A stretch of 5,037 nucleotides of DNA from Methylococcaceae bacterium UBA1147 (GTDB lineage: Bacteria > Pseudomonadota > Gammaproteobacteria > Methylococcales > UBA1147), in NCBI GenBank assembly GCA_002311315.1, contig DBZZ01000008.1, forward strand, positions 288 through 5,324. The letters are read 5' to 3'. Below are positions 1-4,807 of the stretch, piece after piece. Below the pieces are notes generated by a model, which made no database searches, was not told the origin of the DNA, and saw only the letters and a program-made list of their open reading frames with translations. Each line of letters begins with the position of its first letter. Positions within the stretch are counted from its first letter, which is position 1. A program made the translations under genes and the position numbers.

Positions 1-152
1 ACCCGCTGCTTTGGATCACCTTCTTGCCCCGGCCTGTTCATGAACCGGCCATGGAACTCGGAAGTTGGCTTTTCTAGGAAAGTTGCGGGCGCCTGTCCTG
101 CCTACGCTTGCCGGTTCCGAGGTGACTGCGGGGTTCAAAAGTTGATTTAACT
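1..152. other. Non-coding stretch downstream of merA
   Basis: I find no supported gene here. The one reading frame spanning it on the minus strand has no recognisable domain and runs into the merA 3' end. The stretch contains a near-perfect palindrome (31-50). It also has an 8-base inverted repeat, GAACCGGC at 42-49 and GCCGGTTC at 110-117, with about 60 bases between the arms. A weak AT-rich stem, AAGTT/AACTT at 139-153, overlaps the merA stop and is followed on the minus strand by a few T. It is too short to call a terminator. No merD, merE or merR reading frame follows merA in the bases available. Confidence 0.5.
31..50. repeat. 20-base near-perfect palindrome
   Basis: The two 10-base arms, GGCCTGTTCA and TGAACCGGCC, are complementary at 9 of 10 positions. 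The central 10 bases GTTCATGAAC form a perfect palindrome. It lies about 100 bases beyond the merA stop. It could be a protein-binding dyad or a hairpin, but without a T-run it does not look like an intrinsic terminator. Function is unknown. Confidence 0.5.
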
Positions 153-1901
153 TCAGCCTGCACAGCAGGAAAGTTGTTTGACGTCCTTGGTAAAGGTCTG
201 GGCGCAAAGCTTGAGTCCCTCGACCATGGTCAGGTAAGGAAACAATTGACTGGACAGATCATCGACGGTCATTCGGTTCCGAATGGCGATCGCCCCTGTC
301 TGGATCATTTCACCGGCTTCCGGTGCAATAATCTGCATCCCGATCAGACGACCGGACTCCGCCTCGGCTACAATTTTGATGAATCCCTGTGTTTCAAAAT
401 TGGCCAGGGCACGCGGTACATTCTCGAGAGGCAGCGTACGGCTTTCCGTTTTGATGTGTCGTTGGTGGGCCTCGGCTTCGCTGAGGCCTACGGTCGCCAT
501 TTGCGGGTCGGTGAACATTACCGTCGGCATGGTTAAGAGATCCAGCGACGCGTCACCGCCGGTCATGTTGATTGCCGCCCGCGTCCCTGCGGCGGCAGCG
601 ACATAGACAAACTGCGGGTGGTTGGTGCAGTCGCCTGCGGCATAAATGTGTCCGACATTGGTGCGCATCTGATCATCAACCTGGATTGCGCCACTGGGGT
701 CGGTATTGATTCCGGCCTTGTCCAGGGCCAGGGATTCGGTATTCGCCGGCCGGCCGGTTGCGATCAGTACACGATCCACGCGAATGGTTTCGTGCGGCGT
801 ATGGATGAGAAACTTTCCGGAGGAAAGCCAGCTTTTCCGGTATTGGATTGCTTCGGCTTGGGTGTGAGTTCGGATACGCATCCCCTCGGATTCCAGGACC
901 TTTTGCAATGCAGCGCCGATGGCAGGGTCTTCGTTGTACATCAGTGTATGCCGCGCCAGCAGCGTGACCTTGGAGCCCAGGCGCAGGAAAGCCTGGGCCA
1001 GTTCCAGGGCGACAATCCCGGCACCGATTACGATCAGGTGTTTCGGTAGTTTTTTAGCCACCAGCGCTTCGGTGGAAGTCCAGTAAGGGGTGCCGGCAAG
1101 TCCGGGAATCGGTGGAGTCGCCGCGGACGACCCGGTAGCGATCAGGAAGCGGTCGGCCTTAACCTCGGTGTAGTCGCCGTTTTTCTGGTCAACGATTAAG
1201 GTATGAGGGTCTGCGAAGCGGGCGTCGCCGCGCACCATTTGCATTTCAGGCTTTGCCTCCAGTATGTCTTCGTACTTGGCGGCCCGTAATTCATCCACGC
1301 GCGCCTGTTGCTGGGCTACCAGGTCAGCCCGGTTGATGACCGGGGTCTGTTTTTTAAGGCCTTTGAAGGCATGAGCCTTCTGATGCTGGGCGATCTGAGC
1401 CGCACGGATCATGATTTTTGAAGGGACGCAGCCCACATTCACACAGGTTCCGCCAATCACCGGTTCGCGTTCGATCAAGGTGACCCGGGCGCCTTCTTCG
1501 ATGGCTCTGAGACTGCAAGCAAAAGCAGCGGAACCGCTGCCGATAACCGCCACGTGGAGCGGGTCATTATCGCTGTCTTTTACTGATGTCGGGGTGTTTA
1601 TCACCGGTACATGATCGTTCAGCGGACTGACCTTGTACCCTTTCTCTTCGATTTTATCAATCAGGGACTCCAGGGTGGCGCTGCCTTTGACCGTGAGATC
1701 TGCCTTGGCGTCAGGATAAGAGACGCTGATGTGAACGCCTTTAAGCGGGTTCAGTGCCTTTTCAATCCCCGAGGCACAGGTGGGACACGTCATGCCTTCT
1801 ATTTTAAGCGCCCTGGACCACATCGGTGAATCCACTCTGTTTGAAGGGATTAACGCTTCAGGTGCTCTGTGATTCGTCATTTTTCGTTTTTTTGCCATCA
1901 T
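153..1901 (-). CDS. merA: Mercuric reductase MerA with N-terminal metal-binding domain
   Basis: Cytoplasmic flavoprotein disulfide reductase that uses NADPH to reduce Hg(II) to volatile Hg(0). Numbering from the longest start: an HMA domain at about 30-92 with GMTCPTC (C39, C42); a linker; FAD-binding GSGSAA (121-126); the redox pair in GGTCVNVGCVPSK (C153, C158); NADPH-binding GAGIVALE (293-300); a second FAD motif, YAAGDCT (420-426); a dimerisation domain; and the C-terminal pair C579-C580 in SCCAG, which hands Hg(II) to the active site. Tyrosines in PYWTST and FPYLT, known to matter in MerA, are present. From M1 it is 582 aa, longer than the 561 aa I recall for Tn501 MerA. M1 (1901) overlaps the upstream gene by 44 bases and has no good ribosome site. 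M27 (1823) begins just before the HMA domain, lies 34 bases past that gene's stop, has a weak GTGGA upstream and gives 556 aa, so it is the likelier start. Last mer gene in the window. Confidence 0.98.
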   Translation of the reverse strand: MMAKKRKMTNHRAPEALIPSNRVDSPMWSRALKIEGMTCPTCASGIEKALNPLKGVHISVSYPDAKADLTVKGSATLESLIDKIEEKGYKVSPLNDHVPVINTPTSVKDSDNDPLHVAVIGSGSAAFACSLRAIEEGARVTLIEREPVIGGTCVNVGCVPSKIMIRAAQIAQHQKAHAFKGLKKQTPVINRADLVAQQQARVDELRAAKYEDILEAKPEMQMVRGDARFADPHTLIVDQKNGDYTEVKADRFLIATGSSAATPPIPGLAGTPYWTSTEALVAKKLPKHLIVIGAGIVALELAQAFLRLGSKVTLLARHTLMYNEDPAIGAALQKVLESEGMRIRTHTQAEAIQYRKSWLSSGKFLIHTPHETIRVDRVLIATGRPANTESLALDKAGINTDPSGAIQVDDQMRTNVGHIYAAGDCTNHPQFVYVAAAAGTRAAINMTGGDASLDLLTMPTVMFTDPQMATVGLSEAEAHQRHIKTESRTLPLENVPRALANFETQGFIKIVAEAESGRLIGMQIIAPEAGEMIQTGAIAIRNRMTVDDLSSQLFPYLTMVEGLKLCAQTFTKDVKQLSCCAG

Positions 1902-2088
1902 GCTGACCGCGAAAAGCTGGGGAAAAAACCAGGACTACCAGAACAAGACTGACGACGAGCAAAAACGGCGAGCTGGTCAGCCAACCGGTGATGGTTGTTA
2001 GCCCAAATATACTGATATAGACCAACAATAGGGGGAGACAACAGATGGCGATGTGCCACAGAAAGAATTGGCGGCCCGATGGCTTCAT
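1858..2088 (-). CDS. merF: MerF-like inner-membrane mercury transport protein
   Basis: A 76-residue protein with two hydrophobic segments, about residues 8-30 and 40-56, and a charged tail (GKKTKNDE). A vicinal cysteine pair, C16-C17, sits in the first segment in the context IAICCLPLLL. It is followed by GLTTITGWL, which resembles the CC...GLSALTGYL arrangement of MerF as I remember it. MerF carries Hg(II) across the inner membrane, taking it from MerP and passing it to MerA. Known MerF has a second CC pair near its C-terminus on the cytoplasmic side; this protein has none, since C16 and C17 are its only cysteines. The start is 4 bases after the merP stop, and a GGA 8 bases upstream is the only ribosome-site candidate, so translation may be coupled to merP. 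It could be a diverged relative rather than a true MerF, but a mercury transport role is well supported by context. Confidence 0.75.
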   Translation of the reverse strand: MKPSGRQFFLWHIAICCLPLLLVYISIFGLTTITGWLTSSPFLLVVSLVLVVLVFSPAFRGQHDGKKTKNDESQST

Positions 2089-2092
2089 GGTT

Positions 2093-2410
2093 CTATTCCG
2101 GCCTCAGGGTGGACGGGTAGCCTGCATTCGTAGTTGCCTGGGCCAATGCATCAACGTTGGTCAAGCCAGGGTCAAAGCGAACCCGTGCGGTCCTGGTATC
2201 GTAATCGACCTTGGCTTGCCTGACGCCGTCTACTTTTTCAAGCGCCTTGCGAATGGTGATTTTGCACATCGGACAATCCATGTTGCGGACGTCCAGGATT
2301 ACTGTTTCCAGGCGATCAGAGGGACCGGGCGAGAGTTCCGCCGCGCTGGTTAACGGTAGATAGGTTAAAGACAGCAGGAAAATCAACCATCCATTCAGAA
2401 ATATCCGCAT
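2093..2410 (-). CDS. merP: Periplasmic mercury-binding protein MerP
   Basis: A 105-residue precursor. Residues 1-24 form a signal peptide: a short basic start (MR), a hydrophobic core and a plausible signal peptidase I site around TSAA/E. The mature part is a single HMA fold of about 70 residues with the metal-binding CxxC at C46 and C49 in NMDCPMCKITIRKAL, ending with the family's GYPS turn near the C-terminus. MerP binds Hg(II) in the periplasm and delivers it to MerT. The residue before MDCPMC is Asn, where MerP usually has Gly (GMTCxxC); the two cysteines are intact. The ATG at 2410 is chosen because it gives the signal peptide and has a strong AGGAGA site 7 bases upstream. The frame stays open to 2752 but that stretch lies inside merT and is not coding. 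Gap to merT is 11 bases. Confidence 0.95.
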   Translation of the reverse strand: MRIFLNGWLIFLLSLTYLPLTSAAELSPGPSDRLETVILDVRNMDCPMCKITIRKALEKVDGVRQAKVDYDTRTARVRFDPGLTNVDALAQATTNAGYPSTLRPE

Positions 2411-2417
2411 GAAATGT

Positions 2418-2423
2418 TCTCCT
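2418..2423 (-). promoter_or_regulatory. merP ribosome binding site overlapping the merT stop
   Basis: AGGAGA on the minus strand, 7 bases before the merP ATG. It fixes that start rather than the longer open frame. Its first two bases are the last two of the merT TAG stop (2422-2424), so ribosomes ending merT sit on the merP start site. This suggests coupled translation. Confidence 0.8.
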
Positions 2424-2820
2424 ATTCGATGAAGTACGGGGCATACCAGGGAAAGGCAAGCAGAGCGATCAGGAACACGGACCCGACCCAGAAGAGAATC
2501 CGCTGATTGCGTTGGACTGTAGTTGATGCGCAGGCTTCGCCGGTTTCGCAATGATCCGGCACCAGATACAGTTTTCGAAATGCAAGGCCGATGAACACCA
2601 GGGTTGCAATCAGGAACACAGGACGCACGGCTTCCATCGAGGTCAGGGTTGTCATCCAGGCGCCGCCAATTCCTAACGAAAGCAATACCAGCGGCCCGAT
2701 GCAGCAGGCCGATGCTCCGATTGCAGCCAGAACCGCTCCGATCCCAAGCCATCCGGGTTGCTTAAACGACTTTTCAGTGCTGCTTGAGATGGATGGGTTC
2801 TTTACATCATCGAAATTCAT
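2422..2820 (-). CDS. merT: Mercuric transport protein MerT
   Basis: A 132-residue inner-membrane protein that moves Hg(II) from periplasmic MerP into the cytoplasm. Three transmembrane segments are visible at about 26-55, 66-84 and 108-130. The hallmark vicinal cysteines C39-C40 lie in the first segment (IGASACCIGPLVLLSLGIGG), which matches the MerT consensus closely. A second pair, C91 and C97, lies in the loop between segments 2 and 3 (DHCETGEAC), where MerT has its cytoplasmic thiol pair. The hydrophilic N-terminus of about 22 residues is slightly longer than I recall for Tn501 MerT, which is about 116 aa overall. The ATG at 2820 has AGGA 8 bases upstream. First recognisable mer structural gene; merP follows after 11 bases. 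Confidence 0.96.
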   Translation of the reverse strand: MNFDDVKNPSISSSTEKSFKQPGWLGIGAVLAAIGASACCIGPLVLLSLGIGGAWMTTLTSMEAVRPVFLIATLVFIGLAFRKLYLVPDHCETGEACASTTVQRNQRILFWVGSVFLIALLAFPWYAPYFIE

Positions 2821-3017
2821 TGATCTTTTCCTGGAATATGTTCCTTATGTTTCGGTTTTACAGGATCACCAACCCGTATCCGGGTCTGTTTGGAACGGAC
2901 ATCAGCTTTGGCAAGATGCCCGAACCATCAGTGGGCGCCTTGAGATTTTAGACTTCTTTCTGGAACGATTGTTCATGATTCGCGGCGTCCGCCCCACTCG
3001 CTGATTTGTTGTTCGGC
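2821..3017 (-). other. Gap between the small upstream ORF and merT
   Basis: About 197 bases with no recognised gene. On the minus strand it holds a 24-codon ORF (2976-2902) for a basic peptide beginning MNNRSRKKSK. Its TGA overlaps, as TGATG, the ATG of a 14-codon ORF (2904-2860). Neither has a ribosome site I would trust. A 5-bp stem with a 4-base loop, ACCCG/CGGGT, lies at 2872-2885, about 50 bases before merT. It has no T-run and is not a terminator. A TTGGTG/CATAAG pair with 17-base spacing could be a weak internal promoter but is poor. I see no second MerR-type operator here, so merT is probably transcribed from the promoter at 3538-3569. Confidence 0.4.
2829..2832 (-). promoter_or_regulatory. 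merT ribosome binding site
   Basis: AGGA on the minus strand, 8 bases before the merT ATG at 2820. It supports that start. Confidence 0.6.
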
Positions 3018-3107
3018 CTATTGCATCAACTTGGAAATTAAGAAAGCGTACATCCCGTAACATACAAACATACAAGCGATCATAGTGAGGAACAGTTTAA
3101 AACGCAT
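3018..3107 (-). CDS. 29-residue hydrophobic small protein with two cysteines
   Basis: Not recognised. The ORF begins MRFKLFLTMIACMFVCYGMY and ends AFLISKLMQ. It has a short basic N-terminus and one hydrophobic stretch covering about residues 5-24, as expected for a single-span inner-membrane peptide. C12 and C16 are four residues apart, so they would lie on the same face of a helix. Both Hg(II) transport and sensing use paired thiols, so this is suggestive but unproven. The ATG lies 5 bases after the stop of the preceding repeat-protein gene, and GGTG 8 bases upstream, inside that gene's last codons, is a modest ribosome site. Both suggest coupled translation. It shares the tripeptide CYG within the hydrophobic segment with that upstream protein. 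The next recognised gene is merT, about 200 bases on. At this length chance cannot be excluded. Confidence 0.5.
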   Translation of the reverse strand: MRFKLFLTMIACMFVCYGMYAFLISKLMQ

Positions 3108-3112
3108 ATTCT

Positions 3113-3478
3113 CTACACCAATAAATTATCATCATGCTTTTTGGCCTCCTGGTATTTCTTCAGAAAGGCCTTCTCCACCTCGTCAGGCGCGTTTGGGCGT
3201 GCCGACGTCACGGTCGCCGGCCCATGCTTCTTGGCCGCCTGATATCTCTTCAGAAAGGCCTTCTCCAGCTCCTCAGGTGCATTCGGACGTACCGACATGA
3301 CTAATCCCAATTCATCACGCTTTTTGGTCTCCTGATATCTCTTCAGAAACGCCGCCTCGCTCTCCTCTGCGTGAAGTGCGCTTAACGCTCCTAAGCCATA
3401 ACACAGTAAAGCGGATAATCCGACGATAAATATGCCGATAAAGGCCCAGTCGCCCATGTAGCTAATTAACTTATCCAC
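3113..3478 (-). CDS. Single-span membrane protein with triple repeat, first gene of the mer operon
   Basis: Not recognised as any known mer component. From the GTG start it is 121 residues: a short N-terminus, one transmembrane segment at about 11-35 (WAFIGIFIVGLSALLCYG, with the only cysteine, C26), an acidic joint (HAEESE), then three copies of a helix-like repeat. The cores are AFLKRYQETKKR (43-54), AFLKRYQAAKKH (74-85) and AFLKKYQEAKKH (104-115), joined by linkers containing RPNAPEELEK and RPNAPDEVEK. The repeats are amphipathic and rich in Lys, Tyr and Gln; the basic tail is more likely cytoplasmic by the positive-inside rule. An ATG at 3520 in the same frame would add 14 residues, but it lies only about 10 bases past the expected transcript start, while the GTG has an excellent GGAGG 7 bases upstream. 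It is the first gene after a MerR-type promoter, which implies mercury induction. Its biochemical role is unknown. Confidence 0.8.
   Translation of the reverse strand: MDKLISYMGDWAFIGIFIVGLSALLCYGLGALSALHAEESEAAFLKRYQETKKRDELGLVMSVRPNAPEELEKAFLKRYQAAKKHGPATVTSARPNAPDEVEKAFLKKYQEAKKHDDNLLV
3134..3352 (-). repeat. Three tandem coding repeats, period about 90-93 bases
   Basis: The repeat cores lie at 3317-3352, 3224-3259 and 3134-3169, spaced 93 and then 90 bases. DNA identity is high in places; for example, TTCAGAAAGGCCTTCTCCA on the plus strand occurs in both the second and third units. Spacer segments between cores are also related (RPNAP-E/D-E). The pattern indicates recent in-frame duplication of one unit, with the first copy the most diverged. 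Confidence 0.85.
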
Positions 3479-3483
3479 AGGAA

Positions 3484-3491
3484 CCCCTCCC
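3484..3491 (-). promoter_or_regulatory. Strong ribosome binding site fixing a GTG start
   Basis: GGGAGGGG on the minus strand, with its GGAGG core 7 bases before the GTG at 3478. It is the best ribosome site in the window and decides this start over the ATG at 3520. Confidence 0.8.
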
Positions 3492-3537
3492 TGATTTAAA
3501 TTAGGCGTATTGCCTGTCATCGTGAAGGCCCAGTGCG

Positions 3538-3569
3538 ATACTAAACCCCGTATGTAGGTACAGGGGCAA
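3538..3569 (-). promoter_or_regulatory. MerR-type promoter of the mer operon
   Basis: On the minus strand: -35 TTGCCC (3569-3564), a 20-base spacer, and -10 TAGTAT (3543-3538). Ordinary sigma-70 promoters have about 17 bases between boxes; 19-20 is the mark of MerR-family promoters, where the activator untwists the DNA to align the boxes. The spacer contains the operator dyad described separately. The expected transcript start near 3531 gives a leader of roughly 50 bases before the GTG start. Aligned without gaps to the Tn501 mer promoter as I remember it, the TTG of the -35, the GTAC of the left half-site and the TACGG of the right half-site all coincide in position. Confidence 0.78.
3546..3566. 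promoter_or_regulatory. Probable MerR operator
   Basis: On the minus strand the half-sites are CCTGTAC and ATACGGG separated by CTAC; as inverted repeats they match at 5 of 7 positions, plus one flanking C/G pair. Spacing and bases resemble the classical mer operator, TCCGTAC-n4-GTACGGA. It also resembles CadR/PbrR-type sites in having a C/G-run flank, so a related MerR-family sensor is possible, but the mer genes downstream favour MerR itself. The merR gene is not in this window. Confidence 0.7.
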
Positions 3570-3628
3570 GTGCACCGTTTTCTTTTTGCTACTATTGCTG
3601 TTGTAGCGGGCGAAACTAACCTTTCAGC

Positions 3629-3784
3629 ATGGTACTTACAGACTTATTTTCGACCCTCAGCGAGAATCAAAGTTCCATCAGGCTGGATGTGTCCGATTTG
3701 AGACGTTTCCTAGTCAATGATTTTTCCAAGGCGATTAGCCGAAGTTCGTTAACGAAAGGTGACCCGGTCACCACGAAAATGTGA
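3629..3784 (+). CDS. Short uncertain ORF overlapping the hydrolase start
   Basis: A 51-codon ORF starting MVLTDLFSTLSENQSSIRLD and ending PVTTKM, with no recognised domain, no transmembrane segment and no cysteine. Its TGA stop (3782-3784) overlaps the GTG start of the hydrolase gene in the arrangement GTGA, the 4-base overlap typical of coupled genes. Against it: there is no clear ribosome site before the ATG, an in-frame stop lies only 9 bases upstream, and two palindromes lie inside its 3' part, which suggests regulatory rather than coding sequence. It could be the remains of a longer gene or chance. It occupies the position, divergent from the mer promoter, where merR normally starts, but does not resemble MerR. 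Confidence 0.28.
   Translation: MVLTDLFSTLSENQSSIRLDVSDLRRFLVNDFSKAISRSSLTKGDPVTTKM
3745..3756. promoter_or_regulatory. 12-base perfect palindrome before the hydrolase gene
   Basis: TTCGTTAACGAA is its own reverse complement. It lies 25 bases before the GTG at 3781 and one base from a second palindrome. It is a candidate operator for a dimeric regulator. It has no T-run, so it is not a terminator. Confidence 0.45.
3758..3772. promoter_or_regulatory. 15-base palindrome next to the hydrolase start
   Basis: GGTGACC and GGTCACC are perfect 7-base inverted arms around a single C. It ends 8 bases before the GTG at 3781, so a bound protein, or an RNA hairpin, would cover the ribosome-loading region. 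The arms are GC-rich. Regulator unknown. Confidence 0.5.
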
Positions 3785-4581
3785 AACTTCATCATATGAC
3801 ATCGATTTTGATCACTTACCTGCTGATTTTACTCAGTGTTTATTTGTTCCAAAGTAGGCTTCTTTATTTGCCCGGTCGGTATGATCCAGATGACCTGATC
3901 CAGCTCGCGACACAGGTGGGCTTAGAACCCTGGCCAAACCAGGAGAATTACCGAGGCTTTATTAACAAGAAAAATTTGAATCGAAGCAAAGGTACTATCC
4001 TAGTTTTTCATGGCAATGCCGGTTCGGCAATCAATCGCTTTTTTTACATTGAAGCTCTGGAGCGACTTGGGTTCAGGGTGATTATTACCGAATATCCAGG
4101 CTATGGTGCCAGGGGAGGGGAACCTTCTGAAATACAGTTGATCGCGGACGGCGTTCAAACAGCACAATTAGCCCTGGACCAATTTGGTGGGCCATTGTAT
4201 CTGTGGGGCGAATCACTTGGATGCGGGGTCGCGTCAGGAGTTATTAAAACGGGTCAGGTTTCGGTTAAAGGCCTTGTTTTATTGACGCCTTTTGACAATT
4301 TACCCGATGTCGCCCAAAGACATTACTGGTTCGTGTTCGGAAAATGGCTAACACGGGAAAAGTTCAATAATGTGGAGAACCTGCAAGACTATCCAGAAAG
4401 AATTGCTGTGTTACTTGCTCGTGACGACGAGATCGTTCCCAAAAGATCTACTTTAAATTTGTATGAATCACTGTCCAGTCAAAAAAAACTCTGGGAATTT
4501 GAAAATTCCAGTCACAATAATCTTCCCTTGCAGCCCACTGAGAAATGGTGGCGGGAGGTCATGGAATTTACTGCCAAATAG
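3781..4581 (+). CDS. Membrane-anchored alpha/beta hydrolase, BEM46/ABHD13/YfhR-like
   Basis: A 266-residue serine hydrolase; the substrate cannot be read from the sequence. An N-terminal hydrophobic anchor (about 7-23) is followed by the group's typical FQSRLLYLPGR, placing the enzyme on the membrane. Catalytic features: oxyanion-hole motif HGNAG (77-81), YPGYG (105-109), nucleophile elbow GESLG with S145, acid D216 in ARDDEIVP, and base H245 in SSHNNL. All triad members are in place, so the enzyme looks active. Length fits the family. The GTG at 3781 has no clear ribosome site; ATG at codon 6 (3796) is an alternative that keeps the anchor. The GTG is overlapped by the stop of a short upstream ORF. 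It is divergent from the mer operon and more AT-rich than merA, suggesting a different origin. No functional link to mercury is evident. Confidence 0.93.
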   Translation: MKLHHMTSILITYLLILLSVYLFQSRLLYLPGRYDPDDLIQLATQVGLEPWPNQENYRGFINKKNLNRSKGTILVFHGNAGSAINRFFYIEALERLGFRVIITEYPGYGARGGEPSEIQLIADGVQTAQLALDQFGGPLYLWGESLGCGVASGVIKTGQVSVKGLVLLTPFDNLPDVAQRHYWFVFGKWLTREKFNNVENLQDYPERIAVLLARDDEIVPKRSTLNLYESLSSQKKLWEFENSSHNNLPLQPTEKWWREVMEFTAK

Positions 4582-4807
4582 TTGAAAAACGTGAGCAGAT
4601 TCAGGTTAATTCTGATTGGAGTCAAGCAAACATTCATCGAAAACTCTTCACCGGGTGCGGTCGAGCGTGGGGGGTTGGCCGATGCGATCGAATACGGGCT
4701 TCCAGCGATACGGACCACCGCAATTTGTGCGATCAAGGTCAGACCGATAGATGGTCCAAGGAACAGGATATGGAATCGTCTCCGAATCCGTAAATACGGG
4801 GTTTGAC
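4582..4807. other. Stretch between the hydrolase gene and the small zinc-type ORF
   Basis: I see no convincing gene. Several frames are open here on both strands at once, none with a recognisable domain, hydrophobic segment or ribosome site. One plus-strand frame opens with TTG directly after the hydrolase stop and runs 74 codons. A small stem, CCGTA/TACGG with two bases between the arms (about 4789-4800), lies just before the convergent ORF end. It lacks a T-run and is at best a weak terminator. Confidence 0.4.

Noticed and set aside
132..153. GGTTCAAAA resembling a tRNA T-loop, and GTTGATT resembling an integron recombination core
   Set aside because: The flanking bases do not form a T-arm or cloverleaf, and the core does not fit GTTRRRY with a matching partner.
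618..1049. Long plus-strand open frame opposite merA (143 codons), with similar ones at 174-536 and 283-606
   Set aside because: These are antisense shadows of the well-supported merA frame; no domain and no ribosome site.
2411..2752. N-terminal extension of merP in the same open frame, which would give a 219-residue protein
   Set aside because: It lies inside merT in another frame, has no domain, and the ATG at 2410 has a strong ribosome site and a proper signal peptide.
2872..2885. ACCCG/CGGGT hairpin before merT as a terminator or attenuator
   Set aside because: Only a 5-bp stem with no following T-run on the minus strand.
3085..3300. Plus-strand 71-codon frame rich in Pro and Ser with internal repeats
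   Set aside because: Its repeats are simply the complement of the three coding repeats of the minus-strand membrane protein.
4582..4806. TTG-started 74-codon plus-strand ORF right after the hydrolase stop, and overlapping ORFs on both strands
   Set aside because: No ribosome site, no domain, no hydrophobic segment, and several frames open at the same place; chance is the simpler explanation.
4789..4806. Second MerR-like site: CCGTA-aa-TACGG followed by GGTTT, similar to the right half of the mer operator
   Set aside because: The half-sites are only 2 bases apart instead of 6, and no correctly spaced -35/-10 pair surrounds them.
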